Shown here: positions 43,501 to 53,389 of the stretch, one piece after another
Numbering within the stretch: the first letter of the stretch is position 1
Layout of the letters: each line of letters begins with the position of its first letter
Origin: Bacteroidota bacterium
GTDB lineage: Bacteria > Bacteroidota > Bacteroidia > 2-12-FULL-35-15
DNA length: 64,000 nucleotides
Direction: 5' to 3'
Assembly: GCA_016722565.1 (NCBI GenBank)
Contig: JADKIU010000001.1
Location: forward strand, 558,001 to 622,000
Made by a program: the position numbers and the translations under genes
Notes under the pieces: generated by a model
The model's input: only the letters and a program-made list of their open reading frames with translations
Databases searched by the model: none
Told to the model about the DNA's origin: nothing

Positions 43501-44772
43501 TTGGAAAGTACCATCATCATCCTGATTACCATTCTGACTTCGGCTTTTTTTTCCGGACTCGAAATTGCATTCATCACTTCCAACAAGTTGCGCATTGAGC
43601 TCGAAAACAAGCAAGGAAATTTCTCTGCTAAAATATTAGCACACTTTAATAAATATCCTTCCCGCTATCTTGGAACCATGTTGCTGGGCAATAATATTTC
43701 CCTGGTAATTTTCGGGATTTATATGGACGAAGAACTCGAGCATTTTTTAGGTCGATTCATCTCCCCGCATTACGACATTATTATTTTATTGGTGTCTACG
43801 TTCCTATCCACCATGTTGATTTTAATTACAGCTGAATTTTTACCCAAGAATTTATTTCGTATCAACCCGAATAAAACACTCACCTTATTCTCATTCCCTT
43901 TAACCATCGTTTACGGATTGCTTTATCCAATCGTGATGATTACCATTGGCTTCTCGGAGTTTATTCTTAAACGGATATTTCGTTTAAAAATCGAAAATGA
44001 AAATGCTGCATTTACCATGATCGATCTGGACAATTATGTACGTGAAGGAACAGCCGTATCTGTTGAGAAGAAAGCAGATATGGATCATGAGATTCAGATT
44101 TTTCAAAACGCGTTGGACTTCTCCAGCGTAAAGGCACGCGAATGTATGATTCCACGTACCGAAATTATTGCGCTGGATGTAAATGAAAGCATTGAGGTGC
44201 TGAAACAAAAATTTATTCAAACGCGTTTGTCGAAAATTTTGATTTTCTCGGAAAGCATTGATAACATAATTGGTTACATCTATTCAAAAGAATTATTCAA
44301 AAATCCACAAAGCATTAAAAGTATTTTGTTGCCGGTGAGCATCGTTCCCGAATCAATGGCTGCGAGTGAAGTATTAACCGTGTTTATTCAACAACATAAA
44401 AGTATCGCAGTGGTAGTGGATGAGTTTGGCGGTACGTCCGGAATGTTGACTATGGAAGATGTGATGGAAGAGATTTTTGGTGAAATTGAGGACGAACACG
44501 ATAAGGAAGAAATGGTGGAACGCCAAATCAGTGAAACCGAATTTGTATTCTCTGCCCGATTGGAAACCGACTATATCAACAATAAATTTGGTTTGCAATT
44601 ACCCATTCTGGATAATGTAGAAACCCTTGGCGGTTTAGTGATGCATTACCATGAAAGTATCCCCCGGGTGAACGAAGAAATTCGTATTGAGAACTTTCTA
44701 TTTACGATAAATGCGGTTACAAGAACACGCATTGAACAAGTGAATTTGAAGATTCAAAACTCAAATAGCTGA
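43501..44772 (+). CDS. Hemolysin/CorC (CNNM-CBS) family membrane protein
   Basis: The start is TTG 43501, preceded by AGAGGAG about 11 bp upstream and directly after the preceding stop; no ATG fits. About 423 residues: a DUF21/CNNM transmembrane domain (residues about 1-180; FFSGLEIAFITSNKLRIELENK cited in part as FFSGLEIAFI), two CBS domains (RECMIPRTEIIALD, VVDEFGGTSGMLTMED) and a CorC/HlyC C-terminal domain (DYINNKFGLQLP, ETLGGLV). The family is implicated in Mg2+/Co2+ transport. Confidence 0.85.
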   Translation: MESTIIILITILTSAFFSGLEIAFITSNKLRIELENKQGNFSAKILAHFNKYPSRYLGTMLLGNNISLVIFGIYMDEELEHFLGRFISPHYDIIILLVSTFLSTMLILITAEFLPKNLFRINPNKTLTLFSFPLTIVYGLLYPIVMITIGFSEFILKRIFRLKIENENAAFTMIDLDNYVREGTAVSVEKKADMDHEIQIFQNALDFSSVKARECMIPRTEIIALDVNESIEVLKQKFIQTRLSKILIFSESIDNIIGYIYSKELFKNPQSIKSILLPVSIVPESMAASEVLTVFIQQHKSIAVVVDEFGGTSGMLTMEDVMEEIFGEIEDEHDKEEMVERQISETEFVFSARLETDYINNKFGLQLPILDNVETLGGLVMHYHESIPRVNEEIRIENFLFTINAVTRTRIEQVNLKIQNSNS

Positions 44773-44835
44773 AAATCAGTAAATTAATGCCAAAAACCTT
44801 TTCCCGAAAAACTTTTAAGATTTCGCTAAGAATCT

Positions 44836-44843
44836 TATATTTG
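44836..44843 (+). promoter_or_regulatory. -7 box of ppiD
   Basis: TATATTTG fits TAnnTTTG and lies 71 bp before the ATG at 44915. Confidence 0.45.
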
Positions 44844-44914
44844 CAACCCTGTTAATGAATTGTAACAGGCTTTGTTAAAGTATAGATTGATAACAATTAT
44901 TAAAAATTAAATAT

Positions 44915-47113
44915 ATGAGTGTTTTAGAAAGTTTGCGTAAGCGTTCGGGTTTGTTGGTTGGAATTGTTGGTTTAGCAATTTTGGCTTTTATTCTAACCGA
45001 TTTCTTCGGTGGGAAAGGTTCCATTTTTGGAAACAGTGATTTGGTAGTCGGAGAAATTGCCGGTAACTCTATCGATATTAATGTTTTCAAAACAAAAGTG
45101 GACGAAGCGGAGTCAGCACAATTGCGTAACACTCAAAAAACAACCTTAACTCCTGAAGAGAAAGATCAAATTGTTCAACAAGTTTGGAATCAAATGATCA
45201 ACGAACAAGTGATGGTGAAAGAGTATGAGAAATTAGGAATCGCTATTTCTGATGAAGAGTTGTACGACTTAATGGTAACTCACCCACACTCTGCTTTGGT
45301 TCGTAACTTAAGCGATCCTCAAACAGGTGCTGTTTCTCCAATGTTTGCAAATGCACAAACCGGACAAATTGATCCTGCTAAAATTCGTGAGTTTACACAA
45401 TCTATGACCGATGAGCAAGAACAACAATGGATGCAATTGGAAGAATATGTACGTCAAGTGCGTATCATCGAAAAATACAACAACTTAATTAAAAAAGGAT
45501 TGTACGTAACTACTGCTGCTGCAAAGCGTGAGTACACGGCACAAAATACAAACGCAACCATTCGTTATGTTGTTAAAAATTACAAATTGATTGCGGATAG
45601 CACTATCAAACCAACCAACGATGAGTTGAATGCGTATTATGCTGCTCACCAAAATGAGTACAAGCAAGAAGCATCTCGCACAATGGAATACATCTCTTAC
45701 GATATCGTTCCTTCTGCTGAAGATATTGAAGAAGCTAAAAAGATGATGCAAAAAATTGCAGATGAATTTAAAACAACAAAATCATTTACCGATGATTCAA
45801 CGTTCATTGTTGCTGAATCAGAATCTCGTAGCTTCGATCAACGTTTTGTTACTGCAGGTTCACTTTCTCCAATCATTGATACAATGATGTTTAAAGCAGA
45901 AACAGGAACAGTTTATGGTCCATACGAAGAAAATGGTTCTTTGAAAGTTTCAAAATTATTGGCTTCTAAGATGTCTGCCGATTCTGCAAAAGTTCGTCAC
46001 ATCTTAATTGCTTACGCAAACTCGGGTGCTGATCCAAACATCAAACGTTCAAAAGCAGAAGCAAAAACAAAAGCAGATAGTATTTTAGGCGCTCTTAAAA
46101 AAGGTGGTAAGTTCGCTGATTTTGTAGAAAAATTCTCTGATGATGGTGGTAAAAAAATGCCTCCAAACAAAAAAGAAGGTGAAGACTATATGGGTAAAGG
46201 TGGCGATTACGGATGGATCAACGCAAAAAGTGGTTTCGTAGAACCATTTAAAAATGCAGGATTGGATGGTAAAAAAGGTGATTTGGTAATTGCTGAATCA
46301 AGCTTCGGATACCATGTGATGGAAGTAATGGATTCGAAAGGTTCACAAAAGAAAGTGCAGGTAGGTACAATTGAAGTGAAATCAGAAGCAAGTAGCAAAA
46401 CCAAACAAGCTATTTATTCATTGGCAAACGATTTTTCTGGTAAATACAACACCAACGAATTGTTTCAAAAAGCGGTTTCTGAACAAAAATTAGATAAGCG
46501 CGTTACTGAAAAATTAAAAGAAAGTGATAAAAATATCTCTGGTATTGAATCACCTAAACCTTTAATTCGTTGGGCATACGACAATAAACTAGGAACAGTT
46601 TCTGAACCTCAGGAATATGGTAACAAATACATTGTTGCTGTTATTACTGATGTAAGAGAAAAAGGAATTGCTCCTTTAGAACAAGTGAAAGAACAAGTAA
46701 CAGCAAAAGTAATTCAAGAGAAAAAAGCTGAAATCTTTACAAAAGAATTCACAACAGCAATGGCAGGAAATGCAAACATTGATGCAATTGCTTCAGCAAT
46801 GAAATTGCCTGTTGAAACAGCAAATAATGTGAACTTTATGACCAACCAAATCCCAGGATCAAACAGCGAGCCTGCTGTGATTGGAACAGTTACAGCCATG
46901 AAAGCCAAAGGCATGAGCAAACCGGTTGCTGGTAAAGAAGGTGTATTTGTTGTATTTGTTGAATCAGTAGTGGATGCTCCGGCATTAAAAGAGTACACTG
47001 GTCCGCAAAAATCACAAATGCAAAATATTCAGCCACGTGTTGATTATGAAGTATACAATGCTTTAAAAGAAAATGCAAACATTGTTGAGCACTTAACAAA
47101 GTTTGGTTACTAA
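44915..47113 (+). CDS. ppiD: PpiD/SurA-type peptidyl-prolyl isomerase chaperone
   Basis: The 732 residues have an N-terminal anchor helix (RSGLLVGIVGLAILAFIL) and a SurA_N-like helical domain (about 50-230). A parvulin-type rotamase domain is clear at about 360-480 (VRHILIAYANSG, GGKFADFVEKFSDD, GGDYGWINAKSGFVEPFKNA in part, FGYHVMEVMD). A second, weaker parvulin-like and C-terminal helical region follows. It folds outer-membrane and periplasmic proteins at the inner membrane. It is the last gene of the coaX-lptC run and is followed by a strong terminator. Confidence 0.85.
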   Translation: MSVLESLRKRSGLLVGIVGLAILAFILTDFFGGKGSIFGNSDLVVGEIAGNSIDINVFKTKVDEAESAQLRNTQKTTLTPEEKDQIVQQVWNQMINEQVMVKEYEKLGIAISDEELYDLMVTHPHSALVRNLSDPQTGAVSPMFANAQTGQIDPAKIREFTQSMTDEQEQQWMQLEEYVRQVRIIEKYNNLIKKGLYVTTAAAKREYTAQNTNATIRYVVKNYKLIADSTIKPTNDELNAYYAAHQNEYKQEASRTMEYISYDIVPSAEDIEEAKKMMQKIADEFKTTKSFTDDSTFIVAESESRSFDQRFVTAGSLSPIIDTMMFKAETGTVYGPYEENGSLKVSKLLASKMSADSAKVRHILIAYANSGADPNIKRSKAEAKTKADSILGALKKGGKFADFVEKFSDDGGKKMPPNKKEGEDYMGKGGDYGWINAKSGFVEPFKNAGLDGKKGDLVIAESSFGYHVMEVMDSKGSQKKVQVGTIEVKSEASSKTKQAIYSLANDFSGKYNTNELFQKAVSEQKLDKRVTEKLKESDKNISGIESPKPLIRWAYDNKLGTVSEPQEYGNKYIVAVITDVREKGIAPLEQVKEQVTAKVIQEKKAEIFTKEFTTAMAGNANIDAIASAMKLPVETANNVNFMTNQIPGSNSEPAVIGTVTAMKAKGMSKPVAGKEGVFVVFVESVVDAPALKEYTGPQKSQMQNIQPRVDYEVYNALKENANIVEHLTKFGY

Positions 47114-47131
47114 GAATAAACCCATTTAAAT

Positions 47132-47162
47132 AAAAAAGGCTCCACAATGTGGAGCCTTTTTT
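47132..47162. terminator. Bidirectional terminator
   Basis: AAAAAAGGCTCCACA and TGTGGAGCCTTTTTT form a strong stem between the convergent ppiD and Omp28-like genes. Confidence 0.9.
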
Positions 47163-47180
47163 ATTTAAAATTTTTCTTGC

Positions 47181-48194
47181 TTATTGATTTATCAATAACA
47201 CTTTTCCTTTTTTTATGGATTGATTGTTTGATTGGATTGAATAAACATAAATCCCATTCGATAACCCTGCCAATGAAATCGTTTGCTCTGTTGCCGTTTG
47301 CAACGCTTGTTGAAACAGCAATCGCCCGGTTAAATCATAAATCAGTAAAATTTCGTTTTTAAAAACAAGTTCAGTTTGAATAAAAATGTTGGAAGCATTT
47401 GAATAAACAATTGTGTTGGAAACATCTGCTTCGTTTGAACTGATGCCCGTAGAAATTGTATTTGAACTTGCCGAAATCGCTTCCGATTGTACCACTGATT
47501 TAGAAATTGTTTCTTGCAAAATGGCCAACGTAAATATTCTGGAAACATTCCAAGCCGCATTTGTTGTGGATACCATCGTATAAACAACAGAATCACCTAC
47601 AGTTGATGGCAATAGAATCGGAACACCGGAAGTGCCGGTAAGTGATTTTCGAAATACATCATAATGTACCGATTCACCATTTGATCCAGTATAATTAATC
47701 GTGTCTTCTGCCAAAGCAACAAATAAACTCAACGCTCCAAGACTATGAACGGCTTCTGTTTTAATTACAATTGTGGAGCGGATCGAGTCGGTTCCATATT
47801 TTGATTGTGTTATTTTTATACTCGCTGGTGAAGTTTGTGATAAGTATGGAGTAAACATAGAAGCTAGACTATAATCAGCCGACCCTGAAATGACTTCTCC
47901 TTGAATAACCAATCGGGGGGTCCCACCATATACGCCATAATAATTGGTGCGACCATCATTTTCCAATGCATTGTGTAAACTAAATAAACAAGCAGAGTAT
48001 GGGGAGCTGGGGTGTATTGCCAAATGAATCACATCCGTTTGGTTGTATAAATTGCTATAGAATCCTGGATTTCTTAAAGCACAAACACTGCATTTCGTAT
48101 TTGTAAAATGTTCAACAACTACTTTTTTAGGTACTTGCGCTGTGGCGTATTGATGCGCAAAGAGATAGGTTAAGAGAAAGAATGTCTTTTTCAT
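47181..48194 (-). CDS. Omp28-like protein with T9SS sorting domain
   Basis: The 337 residues have signal peptide MKKTFFLLTYLFAHQYATAQ and a thioredoxin-like Omp28 domain (VVVEHFTNTKCSVCALRNPGFYSN in part: TKCSVCALRNP; VYGGTPRLVIQG). The T9SS tail comprises EIILLIYDLTGRLLFQ-like and GLSNGIYVYSIQSN, and ends KGKVLLINQ. Omp28-type proteins are surface lipoproteins or adhesins with a CxxC. It is followed downstream by the shared terminator. The barrel gene lies just upstream on the same strand. Confidence 0.75.
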   Translation of the reverse strand: MKKTFFLLTYLFAHQYATAQVPKKVVVEHFTNTKCSVCALRNPGFYSNLYNQTDVIHLAIHPSSPYSACLFSLHNALENDGRTNYYGVYGGTPRLVIQGEVISGSADYSLASMFTPYLSQTSPASIKITQSKYGTDSIRSTIVIKTEAVHSLGALSLFVALAEDTINYTGSNGESVHYDVFRKSLTGTSGVPILLPSTVGDSVVYTMVSTTNAAWNVSRIFTLAILQETISKSVVQSEAISASSNTISTGISSNEADVSNTIVYSNASNIFIQTELVFKNEILLIYDLTGRLLFQQALQTATEQTISLAGLSNGIYVYSIQSNNQSIKKGKVLLINQ

Positions 48195-48221
48195 GACGAG
48201 GTATTTAATGAAAATTGTAAA

Positions 48222-49328
48222 TTAGAATATGTTATATTTTATTCCAATCTGTGCGATAAATTTTCTTGTTAATCCATCTGGACGAACCTTTCTGACAACA
48301 ACCGGGCTAGCATAGATAAAAATGAAATCAAGCTTTTTGGATATTGGAGCAACAGCAGCAAAATTTAGATTCAAAGTCAATCCTTCTGAATCTTTTATGG
48401 TTGCGCGTTGATTCAACTTGTTTACATACGTGTCGTTTTGCAAATGGTAAATAAACAGCAACCCAGCATTAAAATTTATTTTCTTAACGATAAATGTTCT
48501 GTTTACTCTGAAGATTGCATCATCAGCGCGTTGTAGTTTATTCGATTCAAAATAACTGTTGTATGTGTTGCTGTCAGCTGTTGAACGGTGCAAATAGCCA
48601 TTGTTATTAGAGTTGAATGCATGTTGGTAACCTACAGTAAAGTCCAATTTTTTATAAGTGTATTTTGCACCAACCAAAATATCAGTCGATCCTAAACTAG
48701 TTTGATAAACCATTGGAAGTGATAATGTGTCTTTTGCAAGATTAGCACCATTTGTTGGGATTTTAACACCGGCAGAAAAACTTAAATTACTTTTCGTTTT
48801 TGCAAAAGCAATAAATGTTGCACCAATAGTAATGTCTCCGATTCCGCTTGTGCTTCCAAGATTGCCTGAAATGTAGGTGTAAGGCAATTTAATTTGTGCG
48901 AAAAGCTTTTTGTTTATAAGTCGCATATTCGCTTCCAATTGTGTTGTAGAAATAAGTACACCACGATCTCCTTTTCCTATTGATGTAGAAAGTTGGAAGA
49001 AATATCTAGGATACTGAAAAGCATATTTTTGAACGACTATATTTTTTGCTTTTGAAGTGTCCTTTAAAACAACACTTGGTTCAACATATTTAAAAGTACG
49101 AAGCGTGGAATCTGCAACCTTTCCTGTTTTTGACGTGTCAATACCAGGGTCTTCATTCTGCAGTAACGGTAATTTATTATCATCAAAAGGTAATAGCTCC
49201 AGTTTGAATTGTACTAAGCTCAGAGATCCAATTGTACAAACACCAGCATCACTGCAGCCTTGAGCATTGATGGAAATTATTCCAAAATGGAAAAAGAGTA
49301 GAAAAAAAAGTAAGAATACTTTTCTCAT
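48222..49328 (-). CDS. Outer-membrane beta-barrel protein
   Basis: The ATG at 49328 begins a signal peptide (MRKVFLLFFLLFFHFGIISINAQ in part: MRKVFLLFFLLFF); about 368 residues. After a Cys pair (GCSDAGVC) and a linker come many amphipathic strands (YFFQLSTSIGKGD, LSFSAGVKIP, LDFTVGYQHAF) ending in a typical aromatic terminus (GIKYNIF). It lies 27 bp upstream of the Omp28-like gene on the same strand, so they are probably co-transcribed and may act together at the surface. Substrate is unknown. Confidence 0.65.
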   Translation of the reverse strand: MRKVFLLFFLLFFHFGIISINAQGCSDAGVCTIGSLSLVQFKLELLPFDDNKLPLLQNEDPGIDTSKTGKVADSTLRTFKYVEPSVVLKDTSKAKNIVVQKYAFQYPRYFFQLSTSIGKGDRGVLISTTQLEANMRLINKKLFAQIKLPYTYISGNLGSTSGIGDITIGATFIAFAKTKSNLSFSAGVKIPTNGANLAKDTLSLPMVYQTSLGSTDILVGAKYTYKKLDFTVGYQHAFNSNNNGYLHRSTADSNTYNSYFESNKLQRADDAIFRVNRTFIVKKINFNAGLLFIYHLQNDTYVNKLNQRATIKDSEGLTLNLNFAAVAPISKKLDFIFIYASPVVVRKVRPDGLTRKFIAQIGIKYNIF

Positions 49329-49383
49329 CAATAATATTTTGGTTATCTGTATCATCTAGTATACTTCGACAATACAAGTTAAA

Positions 49384-49391
49384 CAAATTTA
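49384..49391 (-). promoter_or_regulatory. -7 box of the barrel gene
   Basis: The minus strand reads TAAATTTG, 55 bp before the ATG at 49328. Confidence 0.35.
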
Positions 49392-49411
49392 TTGAAAGAT
49401 TGTTTAAAAGG

Positions 49412-50398
49412 CTAATAACTCCACTTTACATACATCCCACCCCAGGTAAATCCGGCTCCAAATGTAGTCAGAATCAAATTGTCGCCTTTTTTCAATAGAT
49501 GTTCCCATTCTGCTAGGCACAATGGAATGGTTGCGGAGGTGGTGTTTCCGTACTTGTGAATATTCATCATTACTTTATCCATTGAAACCCCCATACGGTT
49601 TGCAGTTGCTTCGATGATGCGTTTGTTGGCTTGATGAGGTGTTAGAAAAGCAATGTCATCCGCCACTAAATTGTTTCGCGTCATCATCTCTTCTGCCACA
49701 TCAGCCATCTTTACTACTGCAAATTTAAAAACCGACTGTCCATCCATGTGAATGTAATGCTGTTTGTTAACCACTGTATCCAAAGTGGCAGGATTTAAAC
49801 TTCCACCTCCCGGTTGATACAGCTGTTTGATTCCACTTCCATCGGCATATAATTTTGCATCTATAATTCCGGTTTCATCGGTAGAAGGTTCTAATAAAAT
49901 TGCTCCAGCTGCATCACCAAACAAGATGGATGTTTTTCTACAACTATAATCCACCACACTGCTCATTTTGTCGGAGCCAATGACCAATACTTTTTTATGG
50001 GTTCCGCTCTCAATAAATTTTGATGCAGTGTGCACTGCTGAAAGAAAACTCGAACAGGCTGCTTGTAAATCAAATCCCCAAGCATTGGTTGCTCCAATCA
50101 TATCGGCAACACTATTCGCTGTTGCCGGATATTGATAGTCAGGTGTTACCGTAGCAACAATGATTAACTCAATGTCTAAGGGTGATATATTTTTTTTTGC
50201 CAATAATTTTTTTGCTGCTTCGGCAGCCATAAATGCGCTGGCTTTGTCTTTGTCCTTTAATATTCTTCGCTCACTCACTCCGCACCGTGTCACAATCCAT
50301 TCGTTGGTTGTATCTACTGATTGCTCCAATTCTTCATTTGTAAGAACATAATCCGGAACGTAAGCGGCTACTCCTGTAATTGCGGCTGATATTTTCAT
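49412..50398 (-). CDS. fabH: Beta-ketoacyl-ACP synthase III
   Basis: The 328 residues match KAS III over full length: ITGVAAYVPDYVLTNEEL, the active-site Cys in DLQAACSSFLSA (about 112), His in LTPHQANKRI (about 249), Asn in KYGNTTSATIPLCL (about 279) and the C-terminal LILTTFGAGFTWGG. It starts fatty acid synthesis by condensing acetyl-CoA with malonyl-ACP. A TACATTTG box ends 4 bp before the ATG, suggesting a leaderless message. Confidence 0.93.
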   Translation of the reverse strand: MKISAAITGVAAYVPDYVLTNEELEQSVDTTNEWIVTRCGVSERRILKDKDKASAFMAAEAAKKLLAKKNISPLDIELIIVATVTPDYQYPATANSVADMIGATNAWGFDLQAACSSFLSAVHTASKFIESGTHKKVLVIGSDKMSSVVDYSCRKTSILFGDAAGAILLEPSTDETGIIDAKLYADGSGIKQLYQPGGGSLNPATLDTVVNKQHYIHMDGQSVFKFAVVKMADVAEEMMTRNNLVADDIAFLTPHQANKRIIEATANRMGVSMDKVMMNIHKYGNTTSATIPLCLAEWEHLLKKGDNLILTTFGAGFTWGGMYVKWSY

Positions 50399-50402
50399 TC
50401 GG

Positions 50403-50410
50403 CAAATGTA
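50403..50410 (-). promoter_or_regulatory. -7 box of fabH
   Basis: The minus strand reads TACATTTG, 4 bp before the ATG at 50398. Confidence 0.45.
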
Positions 50411-50532
50411 TTTTTAATGCACTCATTTTAGTTTTTAAAATTAAATTAGTCTACGATGTACAAATAGTATAATTATGTACTATATTCGCTATAACTTTCT
50501 GAAATAAAGGATTATTATATTTTATAAATACG

Positions 50533-52083
50533 ATGTCTAACGTTAAATCTGATCAGCTATTCAATCTCATTCATTCCCTTTCAAAGGGTGAAAAGCGTTT
50601 CTTTAAATTGTATGCCTCACGATTAACTACAGCCGGAGATAAAAAATTTGTGATGTTATTTGATGCCATCGAAAAACAAAAGGTGTATAACGAAGACAAG
50701 ATTTTAGAAAAAAATAAACAGTTAAATCCGACACAATTTTCTAATCTTAAAGCACACCTGTATTACCAATTACTCAAAAGCACCAAGTTGTGCAATAGCT
50801 CGAATCTGGAAAATATAAAAATTACTGAGCTCTTGGATTACGCTCGAATTCTCTATAATAAATGCTTATACAAAGAATGTGTGAAGATGATTGACAAAGC
50901 GAAAGCAATGGCCTCAGAAAACGATCGCTCTGTATTGTTGCTGGAGATTTTAGAACTTGAAAAATTGGTGATACCTAAAACATTGGAGTCGGGAAATGAA
51001 CAGCGTGTTAATTTAGTTATTAATACAACCAACTATATGGCGGAAAGTATTAAAAATATTAATACTTTTTCGAATCTATCACTTCGATTGAATTCCTATT
51101 ATGTGCAAACGGGTTTTAGTAAGAGTAAGGAAGATTTACAAAAGGTGACCAATTATTTTCATTCTAGCTTACCGGATTACAAAGAAGTGAATTTATCGTT
51201 TCAGGAAAAAATGTACCTCTATTCATCTTTTGTAGGATACTATTTTTATATCCAAGACTTTTCAAATGGATATAAATATGCCGCTAAGTGGGTAGCTTTG
51301 TTTGAGCAACAGCCGGAAATGAAGCGACATAAGCTTGAGCTTTATATCAAAGCACTCAACAGTTTGTTGGCGGTTCAAAATAAGTTGTACAAGTACAAAG
51401 AATTTTCGGAAACACAAAAACAATTGATTGCGATTAAACGGGATAAAAATTTGGTACTAACAGAGAACATTAACCTGAATTTGTTTAAAGCAATTTATGT
51501 TCATGAAATCAACCGGCATTTTATGCTGGGGGAGTTTAAGTCGGGGACAAGAATTGTTGCTGCACTCGAAAATGAGCTCGATAAATTTGTTCCGAAATTG
51601 GATAAACATTCGGTTTTACTTTTGTATTATAAGATTGCATGTTTGTATGTGGGTAGTGGGAACTACCGCACCGCTATCAAATGGCTGAATAAAATTTACA
51701 ATGAAAAGGAAATTGACTTACGGGCAGATATTTATTCGTTTACACGCATTCTCTTGCTGGTATGCCATTTTGAATTGGGCAATGATTATCTCGTTGAATC
51801 CAATATCCGTTCAACATACCGTTATTTTAGAAAGAAAGGGGAGTTAAGTCAGTATCAGAAATACATTTTGAAATTTCTAAGAGATTTGTTCTCCGATTTT
51901 TCTGACCGGAACTTGAAGAAGCAATTTGTAGAGTTAAAAAAACAAATGGTGCGCTTGGAGTCGAATAAATATGAAAGACGGGCCTTTCTCTATTTCGATA
52001 TTATTTCTTGGTTAGAAAGTAAAATTGAAAACAAATCGGTGCAGGAGATTATCAAAGAGAAAGCTAGAAAAAAGATTATGTGA
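50533..52083 (+). CDS. Helical-repeat (TPR-like) protein of unknown function
   Basis: The 516 residues have no signal peptide. They begin with a conserved block (SDQLFNLIHSLSKGEKRFFKLYASR in part: LSKGEKRFFKLYAS), followed by alpha-helical repeats resembling TPR/SEL-like solenoids (ARILYNKCLYKECVKMIDKAK in part, YVGSGNYRTAIKWLNKIYNE). Its end converges on rodA with a 31-bp gap. Likely a cytoplasmic scaffold. Family name unknown to me. Confidence 0.65.
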   Translation: MSNVKSDQLFNLIHSLSKGEKRFFKLYASRLTTAGDKKFVMLFDAIEKQKVYNEDKILEKNKQLNPTQFSNLKAHLYYQLLKSTKLCNSSNLENIKITELLDYARILYNKCLYKECVKMIDKAKAMASENDRSVLLLEILELEKLVIPKTLESGNEQRVNLVINTTNYMAESIKNINTFSNLSLRLNSYYVQTGFSKSKEDLQKVTNYFHSSLPDYKEVNLSFQEKMYLYSSFVGYYFYIQDFSNGYKYAAKWVALFEQQPEMKRHKLELYIKALNSLLAVQNKLYKYKEFSETQKQLIAIKRDKNLVLTENINLNLFKAIYVHEINRHFMLGEFKSGTRIVAALENELDKFVPKLDKHSVLLLYYKIACLYVGSGNYRTAIKWLNKIYNEKEIDLRADIYSFTRILLLVCHFELGNDYLVESNIRSTYRYFRKKGELSQYQKYILKFLRDLFSDFSDRNLKKQFVELKKQMVRLESNKYERRAFLYFDIISWLESKIENKSVQEIIKEKARKKIM

Positions 52084-52114
52084 TGACGTTCAACTCTTCT
52101 GTTGGAATACGATT

Positions 52115-53389
52115 CTATCTCAAAATCTGTAATCGCTTGGAATCTAATTTTATAAAAATAAAGAGAAGTATAGTAAACGACCACAACGAAGAACCACCGT
52201 AACTAAAGAACGGCAATGGAATTCCAATCACCGGTGCTAAGCCAATCGTCATCCCGATGTTTACCGTTAAATGGAAAAACAATACGGAGGCTACACCATA
52301 TCCGTAGATTCTGCTGAATGGTGAACGTTGCCGTTCGGCCATAAAAATCAGTCGAATGATGAGAAAGAGCTGAAGAAGGATTACTACAGTACTTCCAATA
52401 AATCCCCACTCTTCACCAACGGTGCAAAAAATAAAATCGGTGTCTTGTTCAGGAACAAAATCATATTTGGTTTGTGTGCCTTGCAAATAGCCTTTGCCGG
52501 CAAATCCACCTGACCCAATTGCTATTTTCGCTTGATTCACATTGTAGCCTTCTTTTTTTAAATCAACAGTGCCTCTTCCAAGTAAAACATCGATACGTGT
52601 TTTTTGATGCGCTTCCATGTGTTCATACACATAGCTCGTTCCTTTCACCATCACACAGGCGACCAGAGCAATAGCGGCTCCGATGATTAAATTTTTAGCA
52701 CTACGTTTGTAAAACAACATTGCGATTACCGAAAGCAATACAATTATGATGTAGAGGTATAAATTGTTGACTAGTAAAGCTAGAATGAATAGGATTGCGG
52801 CCAGTACACCAATGATGAGGTAGTTCACGGATAATCCTTCTCTATAAAGCATCAGAATGAACGCAGCAAAAACAATGGCCAATCCTGTTTCGTTTTGCAG
52901 CTTCATAATAATGATGGCGGGTATACCAATAATCAAAAGTGAAACGATGGTGTTTTTATAGTCTGCAATTTTGATATTTTGATTACTTAAAAATTTTGCG
53001 AGCGCCAAATTCGCTGCAAACTTCATGAACTCTGCCGGCTGAATTCCAAAGTCGCCAAACCGAAACCACGAGCTGCTCCCTTTTACTTCTCTCCCCAGGA
53101 AAGGTACGGCAATGTTGGCGAGTAGGAGGGCGCCAAAAATAAAATAGGCGAAGGCCGTAAAGAAATTTTCATCAATAATTAAAATTACCAAGGCAATCAC
53201 CAACGAAGTTCCAATCCAGATTAATTGTTTTCCGTATTTCTGAGTGATGTCAGTAATGATATAATGTTCTTCATTATACACAGCTGCATAAATATTCAAC
53301 CACCCCATTAGGATTAATACCAAATAGGTGAGGACTGTTATCCAGTCGACATTATAAAAAATGCTAGTGTTGTTTTGGGACCGCTGCAT
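52115..53389 (-). CDS. rodA: Rod shape-determining protein RodA (SEDS glycosyltransferase)
   Basis: The 424 residues have about ten membrane helices and SEDS motifs: GREVKGSSSWFRFG, FVPEQDTDFIFCTVGEEWGF in part (PEQDTDFIF), and IGIPLPFFSYGGSS. RodA polymerises lipid II glycan strands together with PBP2. The ATG overlaps the end of mrdA by 26 bp. It is the last gene of the elongasome cluster. Confidence 0.93.
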   Translation of the reverse strand: MQRSQNNTSIFYNVDWITVLTYLVLILMGWLNIYAAVYNEEHYIITDITQKYGKQLIWIGTSLVIALVILIIDENFFTAFAYFIFGALLLANIAVPFLGREVKGSSSWFRFGDFGIQPAEFMKFAANLALAKFLSNQNIKIADYKNTIVSLLIIGIPAIIIMKLQNETGLAIVFAAFILMLYREGLSVNYLIIGVLAAILFILALLVNNLYLYIIIVLLSVIAMLFYKRSAKNLIIGAAIALVACVMVKGTSYVYEHMEAHQKTRIDVLLGRGTVDLKKEGYNVNQAKIAIGSGGFAGKGYLQGTQTKYDFVPEQDTDFIFCTVGEEWGFIGSTVVILLQLFLIIRLIFMAERQRSPFSRIYGYGVASVLFFHLTVNIGMTIGLAPVIGIPLPFFSYGGSSLWSFTILLFIFIKLDSKRLQILR

